Below, in pieces: positions 1 through 10,904 of a stretch of DNA of 64,000 bases. The notes beneath the pieces are model-generated. The model was not told where the DNA came from. It was given only the letters and a program-made list of their open reading frames with translations, and did no database searches. The position numbers and the translations under genes were made by a program. The stretch's first letter is position 1. Every line of letters begins with the position of its first letter. Source of the stretch: Scilla litardierei (Eukaryota > Streptophyta > Magnoliopsida > Asparagales > Asparagaceae); the NCBI GenBank assembly GCA_030789695.1, contig JAULAV010008620.1, positions 1 to 64,000 on the forward strand. Direction: 5' to 3'.

Positions 1-3000
1 AAATGATATGATTTTTGGCCTAATTCTGTCTTCTCTTATTTTTCTGTTGAAAATTACGATCTCCTGGTTCCAGACATTTTTGATGATTTTCCTGAACTTT
101 GGGCCATTTTCTAAATTTTTCATAAGAAATGAATCTTTATATTAAATGATATGATTTTTATAGCCTAATTTTGCATTCTCTTATTTTTAATTTGAAGATG
201 ACGATGTCCTGGCTCCAACGGACATTTTTGGGAATTTTTCTGAGCTCGTGATTATTTTCTGCATTTTCTGAAAGATATATCTTTTTATTAAATGAGAATA
301 TTTTTGGCCTAATTTTGGCTTCTCTAATTTTTCAGTCGAAGATGGCGATCTCCTGATTTCAACCATTTTTTGGATTTTTCTTAGCTCACGTCTAATTTCC
401 ACATTTTCTTGAAGATATAGATCGTTTTATTAAATGAGATGATTTTTTTGGCCTAATTGTGTTTTCTCTTATTTTTCAGATGAAAATGGCGACTCCCGGT
501 TCCAACTGACTTTTTTGCGGACTTTTCTATGTTTCGAGCTATTTTCTACATTTTATTGAAGATATGTATCTTTATATTAAATGATATGATTTTTATAGCC
601 TAATTTTGTCTTCTCTTATTTTTAAGTCGAATATGACGATCTCCATGTTCCAACAGAAATGTTTGTGGATTTTTGTGAGCGCAGTGATATTTTATAGATT
701 TTATTGAAGATATGGATCATTTTATTAAACACTATGATTTTTATGGCATAATTTTGTTTTCTCTTATTTTTCAGTTGAAAATGACCATCTCCCAGTTCCA
801 ACAGACATTTTTGCGAATTTTTCTGAGCACAGAGTTCATTTATACATTTTCTGGAAGATATGTATCTTTTATTAAATGATATGATTTTTGGCCTGATTTT
901 GTCTTCTATTATTTTTCTGTTGAATAAGTCGATCTCTCGGTTCCAACAGACATTTTTGCGTATTTTTTAGTTAATGATATTAATCTTTATATTAAAGATA
1001 TGATTTTTATTGCGTAAATTGTCTCCTCTTATTTTTCAGATGAAGATGGCGATCTCTCGGTTCCAACGGATATTTTTGCGGATTTTTCTCAGATCGGGGC
1101 TATTTTCTACAATTTATTAAAGATATGGATCGTTTAATTAAATGATATGATTTTTATAGACTAAGTTTGTCTTCTTTTATTTTTCAGTTGAAAATGACAA
1201 TCTCCTGGTTCGGACGGACATTTTTGCGGTTTTTCTTACCTTGAGGCTATTTTCTACATTTTGAAAGGTATGTATCTTTTTATTAAATGATATGATTTTT
1301 GGGGCTAATTTTGTCTTCTCTTACTTTTCAGATGAAGATGGCTATCATTCGGTCTCAACAAACATTTTTGCAGATTCTTAGCTCCGTGCTATTTTCTACA
1401 TTTTCTTTAAGATATGGATATTTAGATTAAATGATATGATTTTTATAGCCAAATTTAGTCTTCTCTTATTTTTTAATTGAAGATGACGATCTCCCGACAG
1501 ATATTTTTGCGGATTTTCAGAGCTCAGGACTATTATTTACATTTTATTGAAGATTTGGATCTTTTTTAAATGATATGAATTTTTAGCATAATTTTGTCTT
1601 CGCTTATTTTTAAATTGAACATGGCGATCTCCAACGAACATCTTTGCGGATTTTTCTGAGCTCGAAATTATTTTTCTACATTTTCATGAAGTTATGGATC
1701 TTTTTATTATATGATATGATTGTTGGCCTAATTTTCTCTTCTCTTATTTTTTTTATTTGAAGATGGCGATCTCCCGGTTCAAACAGACATTTTTGCAGAT
1801 TTTTCTTAGCTCATGAATATTTTCAACAATATATGGAAGGTGTGGTTAATTTTATTAAATAATATGATTTTAATAGACTAAGTTTGTCTTTTCTTATTTT
1901 CAGTTGAAGATGGTGATATCCTGTTTCCAACGGAATCTTTTGAGGATTTTTCTAATCTCGGGGCTATTTTCTAAATTTTATGGAATATATGTATATTTTT
2001 ATTAAATGATATTATTTTTATAGCCTAAGTTTGTCTGCTCTTATTTTTTTTAGTTGAATATGGCGATCTCCCGATTCCAACAGACATTTCTGCCGATTTT
2101 TCAGAGGTCAGTGTTATTTTCTATATTTTATTGAAGATAAAAATCTTTTTATTAAATGATATAATTTTTAACCCTAACTTTGTCTTTACTTATTTTTAGT
2201 TAAAGATGGCGATCTCCTGGTTCCAACGGATATTTTTGCGGATTTTTCTGAGCGCGTGGCTATTTTTCTATATTTTCTAGAAGATATGTATCTTTTTATA
2301 AATGATATAATTTTTTGGACTACTTTTTTATTCTCTTATTTTTTGGTTAAAGATGGCGATCTCCAGGTTCTAACAGACATTTTTGCAGATTTTTCTGAGC
2401 TCAGAGCAATTTTCTACATTTTCTGTAAGATATGGATATTTATATTAAATGATATGATTTTTATCGCCTATTTTTGTCTTCTCTTATTTTTAAGTTGAAG
2501 ATGGCGATCTCCCGGTTCCAACCGAAATTTTTGCGTATTTTCCTGAGCTCATGGCTATATTCTATATTTTTGGAAGAGAAGGATCTTTATATTAATTGAT
2601 ATGATTTTTGTTGCCTAATTTTGTATTCGCTTATTTTCAAGTTGATGATGGCGATCTTTTTATTAAATGATATGATTTTTGGTCTTATTTTTTCCTCTCT
2701 TATATTTCGGTTGAGGATGGCGATCTCCCGGTTGCAGCGGACATTTTTTCGGATTTTTCTGAACTCTAGGCTATTTTCCAAATTTTCTGTAAGATATGGA
2801 TCGTTTTATTAAATGATATCAGAGAAGACAAAATTATGCCAAAATGTCTGTTGAAACCGAGAAATCGCCATCTTCAACTGAAATTTAAGAGAAGACAAAA
2901 TTCGGAACCGGGAAATTGCCATGTTCATGTATAAAAATGTCCGTTGTAACCGGGATATCGCCATCTTCAACTGACATGATTATTATATATCATTTTCTGA

Positions 3001-5464
3001 GCTTGGTGTTATTTTCTACATTTTATGAAAGATATGGATCTTTTTATTAATTGATATGATTTTTATAGCCTAAATTTGTCTTCTCTTTTTTTCCAGTTGA
3101 AGATGGCGGTATTTTTATTAAATGATAAGATTTTTTGGCCTAATTTTGTATTCTCTTATTTTTTTTCAGTTGAAGATGGTGATCTCCCGGTTCCAACGAA
3201 CATTTTTGCAGATTTTTCTATTGTTATTTTCTTCACTTTCTGAAGGATAAGAAACTTTATATTAAATAATATGATTTTTATATCCAAATTTTTCCTTCTC
3301 TTATTTTTCAGTTGAAGATGACGATCTCCAGGTCCCAACAGACATTTTTGCGGATTTTTCTAAGCTCCGGGATATTTTCTTCATTTAATTAAAGGTATGG
3401 ACTTTATTAAATGATAAGATTTATATAGCCTAATTTTGTCTTCACATATTTTTCAGTTGAAGATGGCGATCTCTATGTTCCAATGGACATTTTTGCAGAT
3501 TTTTCTTGGCTTTGGGCTTTTTCCTAGGCTTTGGGCTTTTTCCTACATTTCCTCGAAGATATGAATCTTTTTATTAAATGATTTGATTTTTTTGGCCTAA
3601 TTTTGTCTTCTCTTTTCAGTTGAATTTTGCGATCTGTCGGTTCCAAGGGACATTTGTGCACAATTTTCTGATCTCGGTGCTATTTTCTACATTTATGACA
3701 GGTATGTATCTTTTTATTAAATGATATGATTTTTGACCTAATTTTGTCTTCTTTTATTTTTTAGTTGAAGATGGCGATCTTCCGGTTCCAACAGACATTT
3801 TTTTGGATTTTTCTGAGCTCTGAGCTATTTTCTACATTTTCTGTTTGATATGAATCTTTATATTAAATGATATGATTTTTATAACCCAATTTTTTCTTCT
3901 CTTATTATTAAGTTGAAAATGGCGATCTCTCGGTTCCAACGGGCATTTTTGCCTATTTTTCTTAGCTCGGGTCTATTTTTTCTATATTTTTCGGGAAGTT
4001 ATGGATCTTTTTTAAATGATATGATATTTTAACCTAATTTTTTCTTCTTTAATTTTTTCAGTTGAAGTGGCAATCTCCCGATTCTAACGAACATTTTTGC
4101 AGATTTTTCTAAGCTCGGGGCTATTTTCTACATTTTCAGAAAGTTATGTATCTTTTTATTAAATGATTGTATTTTTATAGCTTAATTTTGTCTTCTCTTA
4201 TTTTTAAGTTGAAGATGGCGATCACCCGGTTGCAACTGACATTTTTGCGTATTTTTGAGCTCGGTGCTATTTTCTACATTTTATGGAAGATATAGAACTT
4301 TTTATTAAATAATTTGATTTTATAGCCTACGTTAGCCTTCTCTTATTTTTTCAATTGAAGATGGTGATCTCTCAGTTCCAACGAACATTTTTGCAGATTT
4401 TTTTGAGGTCCAGCCTATTTTATACATATTCTGGGAGATATGGATCTTTATATTAAATGATATGATTTTTATGGTCTAATTTTGTCTTCTCTTATTTTCG
4501 GTTGAAGATGACGATCACTCGGTTCCAATAGACATTTTTGAATATTATTCTGACCTCGGGGCTATTTTCTAAATTTTCTAGAATATATGTATCTTTTTAT
4601 TAAATGATATTATGTTTGTCCTAATTTTGTCTTCTGTTATATTTCAGTTGAAGATGGCGATCTACCGCTTCCAATGGACATTTTTGCGGATTTTTATGAC
4701 CTTGGTGCTATTTTCTATATTTTATGAAAGATAATAATCTATTTATTAAATGATATGATTTCTATTGCCTACATTTGTCTTCTCTTATTTTTTTCAGTTG
4801 AAGATAGCGATCTACCCGTTCCAACCGACATTTTTGCAGATTTTTCTTAGCTTGGGACTATTTTTCTACCTTTTCTAAAGATATCGAAATTTTAATTAAA
4901 TGATATGTTTTTTCGGCCCAATTTTGTCTTCTCTTTTTTCAGTTGAAGATAGCGATCTCCCGATTCCAATTTACATTTGTGCGGATTTTTTTGAACTCTG
5001 GGCTATTTTCTACATTATCTATAAGATATGGATCTTTATATTAAATGATATGATTTTTATAGCATAATTTTGTTTTCTCTTATTTTTCACCAGAAGATGG
5101 AGATCTTCCTTTTCCAACAAACATTTTGGCGGATTTTTCTGAGCTCGGGGCTATTTTTGTACATTTTTGAGAAGTCATGATTTTTTATTAAATGATATGA
5201 TTTTAGTTCAAATTTTGTCTTTTCTTATTTTTCAGCTGAAGATGGCGATCTCCTAGTTCCAACGGACATTTTTGAGGATTATTCTGACCTCGGGGCTATT
5301 TTCTAAATTTTCTGGAAGATATGGATCTTTTTATTAAATGATTTGATTTTTGGCCTAATTTTTCCTTTTCTTATTTTTCAGTTGAAGATGGTGATCTTCT
5401 ATTTTCAACTAATATTTTTGCGGATTTTTCTGAACTCGGTGATATTTTCTATATTTTATGGAAG
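1..5464 (+). repeat. 149-bp tandem satellite array, forward orientation
   Basis: About 37 head-to-tail monomers of roughly 145-150 bp, degenerate but aligned throughout. Landmark blocks in order within a monomer are TTAAATGATATGATTTTT, a T-rich run ending in a CAG, GATGGCGATCTCCCGGTTCC, GGACATTTTTGCGGATTTTT, GAGCTCGGGGCTATTTTC and a GGAAGATATGGATC block. Individual copies differ by substitutions and 1-5 bp indels, and I estimate 80-90% identity to the consensus by eye. The open reading frames here (for example around 2256-2498) run through several monomers, and 149 is not a multiple of three, so they are incidental. The array stops abruptly at the CACTA-like end near 5465. Orientation is named by the strand on which the blocks above read. 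Confidence 0.95.
2812..2995 (-). repeat. Inverted partial satellite monomers inside the forward array
   Basis: The array flips here. From about 2815 the sequence reads as the reverse complement of the satellite (blocks such as AGAGAAGACAAAATTA and CGCCATCTTCAACTG), with two truncated inverted monomers. It returns to forward orientation at about 2990. The same inverted segments with the same break points recur near 36690-36790 and 37735-37858, so the structure was copied as a unit and did not arise three times. Confidence 0.8.
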
Positions 5465-5479
5465 CTACACTACAACAAA

Positions 5480-5930
5480 ACTAGTCATTTACAACTTCTA
5501 TAGGACAACATTTTTATTTTGATAGTTGTAATAAATGTTTACCACAACTTTTTTCTCTCTGAAAGTTGTAAAAAATGGTTATTACAACTTTTTCGTGGAA
5601 AGTTGTAAAAAATAGTTATTACAACTTTTTTCGTGAATAGTTGTAAATGTTAATTTTGACACCACAACTATTTTCCTCTGAAAATTGTAAAAATGTTTAT
5701 TACAACTTTTTTGTGGAAGTTGTAAAAAATGGTTATTACAACTTTTTCCGTGAATAGTTGTAAATGTTAATTTTGACACCACAACTATTTTTCTCTGAAA
5801 GTTGTAAAAAATGTTTATTACAACTTTTTTCGTGGATAGTTGTAAAAAATGGTTATTACAAATTTTTTTCGTGAATAGTTGTAAATGTTAATTTTGACAC
5901 CACAACTATTAGCTATTGCTAATGAACAAT
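5480..5930 (+). repeat. CACTA 5' subterminal repeat array
   Basis: Ten or more imperfect copies of a 30-45 bp unit built on TTACAACTTTTTTCGTG and AGTTGTAAAAAATGGT, present in both orientations so that each unit can pair with its neighbour. One longer unit, from a GTGAATAGTTGTAAATG block to a TTTTGACACCACAACTATT block, occurs three times about 123 bp apart. Subterminal repeat arrays of this sort are the transposase-binding regions in CACTA elements; that role is from family knowledge and is not shown here. Confidence 0.8.
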
Positions 5931-6759
5931 TTTTTTATTTGTCTAAAATATATGTTTAGAACATTAAGTTTGAGGAAAAAAAATTCTATCAGGGCCATTT
6001 TTTGATAGTCATGAGAAGTTAATATGAAATGGTTAAAAAGAAGAAAGTGGCTTCATTTGTGCATGAGACAAAAAATTTGTCTAATGCTACATGTGGCCCG
6101 TAATTGATAGATCCATAGGTTAGCAACATTATAAAAAGATATGCACCGTACATTGTCGTCAATGCTTTTTCCAAATAATCCTTTTTTCTATTTACAAATG
6201 TTAATTTAAAAGTAAGAGGGAATTTGACTATGTGGAAGAGGGGGAGAAAGTGCGAACGTAAGACCGCTTCAACAATTTTGAGATCATGATAGAGGAAAAT
6301 AAAACACTAGCAAGTTACTCTAGTAGGCTGGCCCTAATCCAAAGTGTTGCTCCTCTCTTTCTCCCCACTCGCCTAGCCCCAACTCGACCTAGCTCCCGAT
6401 CTCTCTCCCCCAAGCCCTAGCTCGCAATCTTCTCTCCCCTAAGCCCATCTGGAGCCCCTCTTCATGTGCTCTACTCAAGCGATCGTCAACACTCACGCTC
6501 TCTTTAGGCGATCGTCAATAGCTCGAGCGATTCGAAGCGCAGTGGCCTCTCTTATGCTAAGCACCATTGCCAAAACCCAGAAATTTTCATCGTCTTCCCT
6601 CTTTGTGCGATCGATCGAGGGACTTGCTTCTTCGTTGTCGTTATCGTCGCTCAAGCATCATCCGCTGAGAAAAACTTTGGGTTAGGGTTTCATTGATCTC
6701 ATTTGAGTTCTAACTCTTGCATCTCGGTTTCTTTGAAGCCGTGGGGTGGGGGCCATGTC
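5931..6759 (+). other. CACTA interior: AT-rich spacer, then a captured gene-leader-like segment
   Basis: 5931-6330 is AT-rich with no gene signal. From about 6335 composition shifts: a CT-rich leader (ctctctccccc, AAGCCCTAGCTCG) precedes an ATG at 6464 and a 73-codon frame rich in Ser, Arg and Ala (serine-rich stretch QKFSSSSLFVRS). It ends at 6685 in a GGGTTAGGGTTT motif typical of plant 5' leaders and first introns. The frame could be the start of a captured gene with an organelle-targeting N-terminus, but I do not recognise it. It may belong to the same donor gene as the RPA32-like segment that follows. Confidence 0.35.
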
Positions 6760-6834
6760 GTGCTTTCGCTCACTGTGAAGCAGATTAGGGAGGCCTATTG
6801 ACAAGTCCAACTTCGTTGTTGATGGATTTGACTC
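6760..6834 (+). pseudogene. RPA32-like (replication protein A middle subunit) fragment
   Basis: Translation from 6760 gives VLSLTVKQIREAY then a stop. In the next frame it continues DKSNFVVDGFDS. Plant RPA32 proteins carry a 'LPxTVKQI.EAY' block followed by 'DDKSNFVVDGVD' at the start of their OB-fold domain, so the two pieces look like one exon broken by a small frameshift. Homology stops at the GFDS residues, where an exon end is expected. The match is short (about 25 residues) and from memory of the family, so it is tentative. It lies in the CACTA interior, in the same orientation as the other captured fragments. Confidence 0.4.
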
Positions 6835-7760
6835 CCCGCTCTCCACTGTCTATATTTTTTCTCTTCAAAAGGGGTTCTTCCTGATTTCCTTGAGTGTAGT
6901 GAATTTTCTTTCAATATCACCAAATTCAGATGAAGCATACCCTAAATGCCGAATTTGCTTGATGATCTTTTTTGTGTGTGGGGAAAAACACGGAAAGGAG
7001 TTGTTTTTTCAAATATTCCTTAGCGCAAGGCAGTGATAAATAAGGTGAAGAGCTGAAAAAGTTTTATTTTTCAATTGCACAACTACTAATTTTAGGTCTG
7101 AAATGAATCAGATTGGAGATTTTATTTTTTAAATTCTTTGCTTTGTTCATCTGCTTATCATCATGGTTTAAAAGTTGTCATTTTTAATTTCATGATTATA
7201 TGAAAAATAGAGCACGTCATCAACGATCGTTGGCTTTGTAGGACTATTTATAACCGTAAAGACCCATGCGAGGCTTAACTTCTGTTACAAATTCCATTTG
7301 GTGATATATACTAGGATTTAGGAATTTAAGATTTAATTTCCTAAGCAAACTGAATCCTTATATTAGGACATCAATTGTGGTTGATGATGCCATGAGGCTA
7401 ACGATTATGTGCTTCTATTTGGATTTTGGAAAATTCTTCATTAACATGTACTTGAATCAGATTCGTGATTAATATTGTGTTGACTTGTTTTCTTTTCAAG
7501 CATGAAGAATTTTAATGCTCTACTTTCGTTTATTTTAATTACTTCTTTCTTTCTTAACTTATTTTTTGACAAAAAAAATAGTGCTGGAAGTCCTACTCAT
7601 GCTATATATCAATATATATGACAAGAAATTACGTTACGCGACACATTTTACGAGATAAATGGGTTTCTCTAGTTTAACATTTTTTAGTTAAATGGGGTTC
7701 TCTAGTTGATTTCTCTCTGTTTCTGATTGTTTTTATTGGAATTTTGTTTGAATTTTGCAG
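6835..7760 (+). other. CACTA interior without recognisable gene, intron-like
   Basis: AT-rich, T-biased sequence with no conserved reading frame. It ends in a T-rich tract and TTTTGCAG at 7753-7760, a good 3' splice site for the NAT exon that follows, so at least the distal part is probably retained NAT intron. A short (AT)n stretch lies near 7600-7620. Confidence 0.4.
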
Positions 7761-8478
7761 GAAGAGAAGGCAAAAGGTATTCAAACCTTATTGTTTGTTG
7801 CTGGAATCAATACGCTGCTTCAGATCCATTTCGGATATCGGCTTCCAACATTGATCAAAGGGTCATTTATCTTCATCTTCCGACCATTTCGATTTCTCAG
7901 TCACAGATTCGTTTACATTATTGACCCATATGAGGTTTACTTTAAATCTCTCAGTGTGTTTATACTGTTTTTTAATCTCTAAAATCATTTTCGATTTATT
8001 TGTTGGGTTGATGTCTTAGAGATTTGAGTACACTATGAGGACAACACATGGCGCTCTTATCTCGGGATAGAGCTTGCAGATTCTTGTGGGGTTTTCGGGC
8101 TTGTGGAGGATTGTGGCAGGTATTTGTTGTTTTGCTTTGTGAATTGCTTGGTTATTTTGGGAATTTCTTGCATTTGCAACCTCAGTTTCATCAAGTTATT
8201 GATCCCAAAAGTATTATGAAGTATATCTGAATGTTTTTATAGCAAAATTGGTGGTAAAATGTGTGTTTTCCTTTTCTCAAAATATATAGGTGTCGCATAA
8301 CTAAATTTGGGGTGTGATTTATACTTCTGAACAACCTTCACTCAATTTTCGATTTATTTGTTGGGTTCATGTATTAGAGATTTGAGTACACCATGAAGAC
8401 AATACAGGGCACCCTTATCATGGGATCGAGCTTACAGATTCTTATGGGGTTTTCGGGCTTGTGGAGGATTGTGGTCAA
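7761..8478 (+). pseudogene. Nucleobase-ascorbate transporter (NAT/NCS2) gene fragment, 2 exons, second duplicated
   Basis: The exon at 7761-7934 encodes EEKAKGIQTLLFVAGINTLL, then a GYRLPTLIKGSF segment, ending at DPYE. This matches the EEKAKVIQTLLFVAGINTLLQ and RLP.VIGGS blocks near the N-terminus of plant NAT permeases (12-TM transporters of purines, pyrimidines or ascorbate in the plasma membrane). The splice sites TTTTGCAG and GAG|GTTTAC are intact. The next exon (RFEYTMRTTHGALI...LQILVGFSGLWRIV) is present twice, at 8020-8119 and 8378-8478. The first copy has an in-frame TAG in place of a residue after LISG; the second has no stop (RFEYTMKTIQGTLIMGSSLQ). Only about 90 of some 530 residues are present, so this is a captured fragment and not a working transporter. 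Confidence 0.85.
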
Positions 8479-8705
8479 GTATTTATTTTTTTCTTTGTGA
8501 ATTGCTTGGTTTTTTGGGAAGTTCTTGCATTTGCATTCTCAGTTTCATCAAGTTGTTTATCCCAAAAATATTATGAAGCCTATCTGAATGTTTTTTTAGC
8601 AAAATTGGTGGTAATATGTGTGTGTTTTCCTTTCCTCAAAAGATATAGGTGTCGCGTAACCAAATTTTTGGTGTGATTTATACTTCTACACAACCTTCAA
8701 TCAAT
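7985..8705 (+). repeat. Tandem duplication of about 358 bp containing a NAT exon
   Basis: Two adjacent copies, about 7985-8342 and 8343-8705. Each begins near TTTTCGATTTATTTGTTGGG, contains the NAT exon starting at RFEYTM, then an intron segment with TTGCTTGGTTATTTTGGGAA-like and ATTATGAAG blocks. Each closes with a CAACCTTCA block. The copies are roughly 90% identical, so the duplication is considerably younger than, or as old as, the capture. Confidence 0.85.
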
Positions 8706-9057
8706 TTTTCCCAGGCTGATAACTTTTCATGCTTTAAAAAGTGCTCTTCCATTGCTATAGAATGCCATGTATTGATCTTTCATGCATAACTGAGTTCTCA
8801 TATACAGTGCAAGTTTTGGGACATCACTATTTTCTAGCTGATGCCCAGTTGTACAACATGCTTGCACATTCTGTGTAGCACATGCTTGTTATTGGGCAGA
8901 CTATGAATGTACTGAATCACTTGTGATATAATTAGGAATCTATTTTAAATAGATGCTTTAACGTTTCTAAGATATTGTATGCCATGGCTCATTTATTCTT
9001 TGGTTTTTACCTGAAAAGTACATATAATGGCTTTTCATCCTAAGTTGCTTTAATCAG
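8706..9057 (+). other. CACTA interior between captured genes
   Basis: No recognisable coding sequence. The stretch links the NAT-derived segment to the monooxygenase-derived one. It ends in TTGCTTTAATCAG, a plausible 3' splice site of the monooxygenase fragment, so the distal part is probably monooxygenase intron. The exact fusion point between the two donors cannot be placed by eye. Confidence 0.35.
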
Positions 9058-9886
9058 GACCAAATTCTTAAAAGATTCATCATCTTTTATCAGTTTGCAT
9101 CTAGAAGATGGAACCGTTATTAGAACAAAGGTATCTCAACAAGATTGGGCAATCACATATGGAAGAAATTGAATTGTTGGTTTAAAACTATTTTCCCCCG
9201 ACTTGATCATTTTCTACCAATCAACTTTGCAACACTGTGATATTTTGCTGGCCTTAAGACCCATGAGAATAAGTTAAATGCAATTACATTGTTTAAAAAA
9301 GTTTTTGAAAATGGGAGAAAAAGAGCGTTGAACAAGTGACAATGATGATTGTATGTGTTATGCTCTGACTTATATGAACATAATTTGCAATATTGATAGT
9401 AAATACTTGGAAAATGATAGTTTGTCGACAAAAAATCTTTGGACTAGCTATTTAAAAGTCTGTAATTGTGATGTGAATTGATGTGACTTGTGTATATAAA
9501 ACATGAAATATGGTTAGATAATTGCTTTGTTTCTTTTTTATGTTTATTATTTTTTAAGATTTGAAAGACTTCTATTCACCTTCCAGTTATCCCTTTTCAC
9601 TTATGTTACTTCTATATGCTTAATCCCTGATCAAAAATGTTTTGTTGGTGATCCAAAGGTACTACTCGGGTGTGATGGAATGCAATCCATGGTAGCTCAA
9701 TGATTGGGACTTGCAGCTCCCATTAGTTCTGGCAGGTCAGCTGTCCAGGGATTGTCTATTTATCAAAAGGCCACATGATGAAGAATGGGGTCCACCAATT
9801 CCTTTCAGATGGAAAAAGGGTTGGTATCATTCCTCTTAATGACAAATAGGTCTATTGGTTCTTTACCTTTTGTACTGCGCTAAGAG
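9058..9886 (+). pseudogene. CTF2/MO1-like FAD-dependent monooxygenase fragment, 2 exons
   Basis: Exon 9058-9130 ends SLHLEDGTVIRTK before a GT donor. Exon 9659-9886 continues VLLGCDGMQSMVAQ, stop, LGLAAPISSGRSAVQGLSIY, then after a frameshift NGVHQFLSDGKRVGIIPLND, stop, VYWFFTF. Plant FAD-dependent monooxygenases of the MO1/CTF2 family have '[28 protein letters not shown]...SGRSAIRGLA' and '...PLNDK.VYWF' here; the GCDG block belongs to the FAD-binding fold. The exon junction between T(K) and VL(L/I)GCDG agrees with intact splice sites around a 528-bp intron. Three stops and one frameshift make it non-functional. Donor gene is unrelated to the NAT fragment upstream. Confidence 0.8.
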
Positions 9887-10786
9887 GTAAATCTCTCTCT
9901 TTCTCTATCACACACATGCACAGACATGCACAGACATGCATAAACACATGCATCCCATTTTCTAATGACAAGGACTAGCTTATAGAGCTGGGGATAATTA
10001 AGTTTCGAAAGATTGCATTGAAAATTAACCTCCCCAACTGATCTGCTTATTGATCCCACACCAAACTTGAATGGCGGTGAGAATTTCATGACTGAAGAGA
10101 TTGTATTACTAAAAACCAATGCGATTCTGAAAAAACAATCGCTTTCTTTTTATGGGCAGAGTCGTCTAGTTGCACATGAAGTATTAACATTATGTGGGTT
10201 AGGCGAGGGCAAGGGCAGCCCGGGCAGCGAATGTGGGTTAGGCAAGGTGGAATGGCACATGATATGTAGGGCAACATATATAAAAACTACTTTTTATAGT
10301 TTATGTTCTTTTTCTAATTATTTTTATAATTTTTTCACACAAAAAACACACGCTTATTAAATGTTTGTTGCACTGCAGAAACTAATTTTTACGGTTGTAG
10401 AAACCAGACGTTCTTCATGGGTCTGAGCGGGTCTTTGTCTGTGACGGCTCACATGTACACCATGGGGGACGATTACATGTGGGTTTTGGAGGCCGATGAT
10501 GAATGGGGATTACTGGTAGAGAGAAGAAGCTTGTGCTCCGTCCATCACCGCCGGCCGATGACGAAGGGGCATGACTGAGAGGAACAGTGCTGTTTCCACC
10601 ACATCCATGAGTGTTGTTGTAACTCTATGTCAATACTTGTTTGTCATATGTAGTTAGTTGACTGATGTATGATATCAACAATGATAAGCAAATTTTATAA
10701 AAAAATTATGTCACTTTAGTTTTTGAAAAAAGATGAGGAAATAAAACTATGTTATCTCAATGAATAATGAATGTGGTTTGAATAAT

Positions 10787-10788
<2 letters not shown>
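9887..10788 (+). other. CACTA interior, no recognised gene
   Basis: Follows the monooxygenase donor site (GAG|GTAAAT). Contains a CA-rich stretch (ACACACATGCACAGACATGC near 9910) and a GC-richer patch at 10395-10580, with a CATGTACACCATGGGGG block, that could be another captured exon. I cannot assign that patch to a family. The open frames at 10067-10360 show no family resemblance. Confidence 0.3.

Positions 10789-10819
<31 letters not shown>
10789..10819 (+). repeat. (TG)n microsatellite
   Basis: An uninterrupted TG dinucleotide run of 31 bp in the CACTA interior, just upstream of the 3' subterminal repeats. Confidence 0.97.
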
Positions 10820-10822
<3 letters not shown>

Positions 10823-10904
10823 TTCATCAGGATGTGTACAACTACTGCAGGGAGATTTGGAATAACTGCAGCCGCATATTTTTTTAATTTTTTACATTTT
10901 TTGC

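Noticed and set aside
2256..2498. Open frames of 60-90 codons through the satellite (also at 23229-23754, 28457-29649, 33024-33272, 36334-36600 and others)
   Set aside because: They repeat the same hydrophobic peptide in shifting frames because AT-rich monomers rarely contain stops. No conservation of frame, and monomer length is not a multiple of three.
1..5464. CRISPR array
   Set aside because: Repeat units are long, degenerate and directly adjacent, with no unique spacers; the sequence is a plant satellite.
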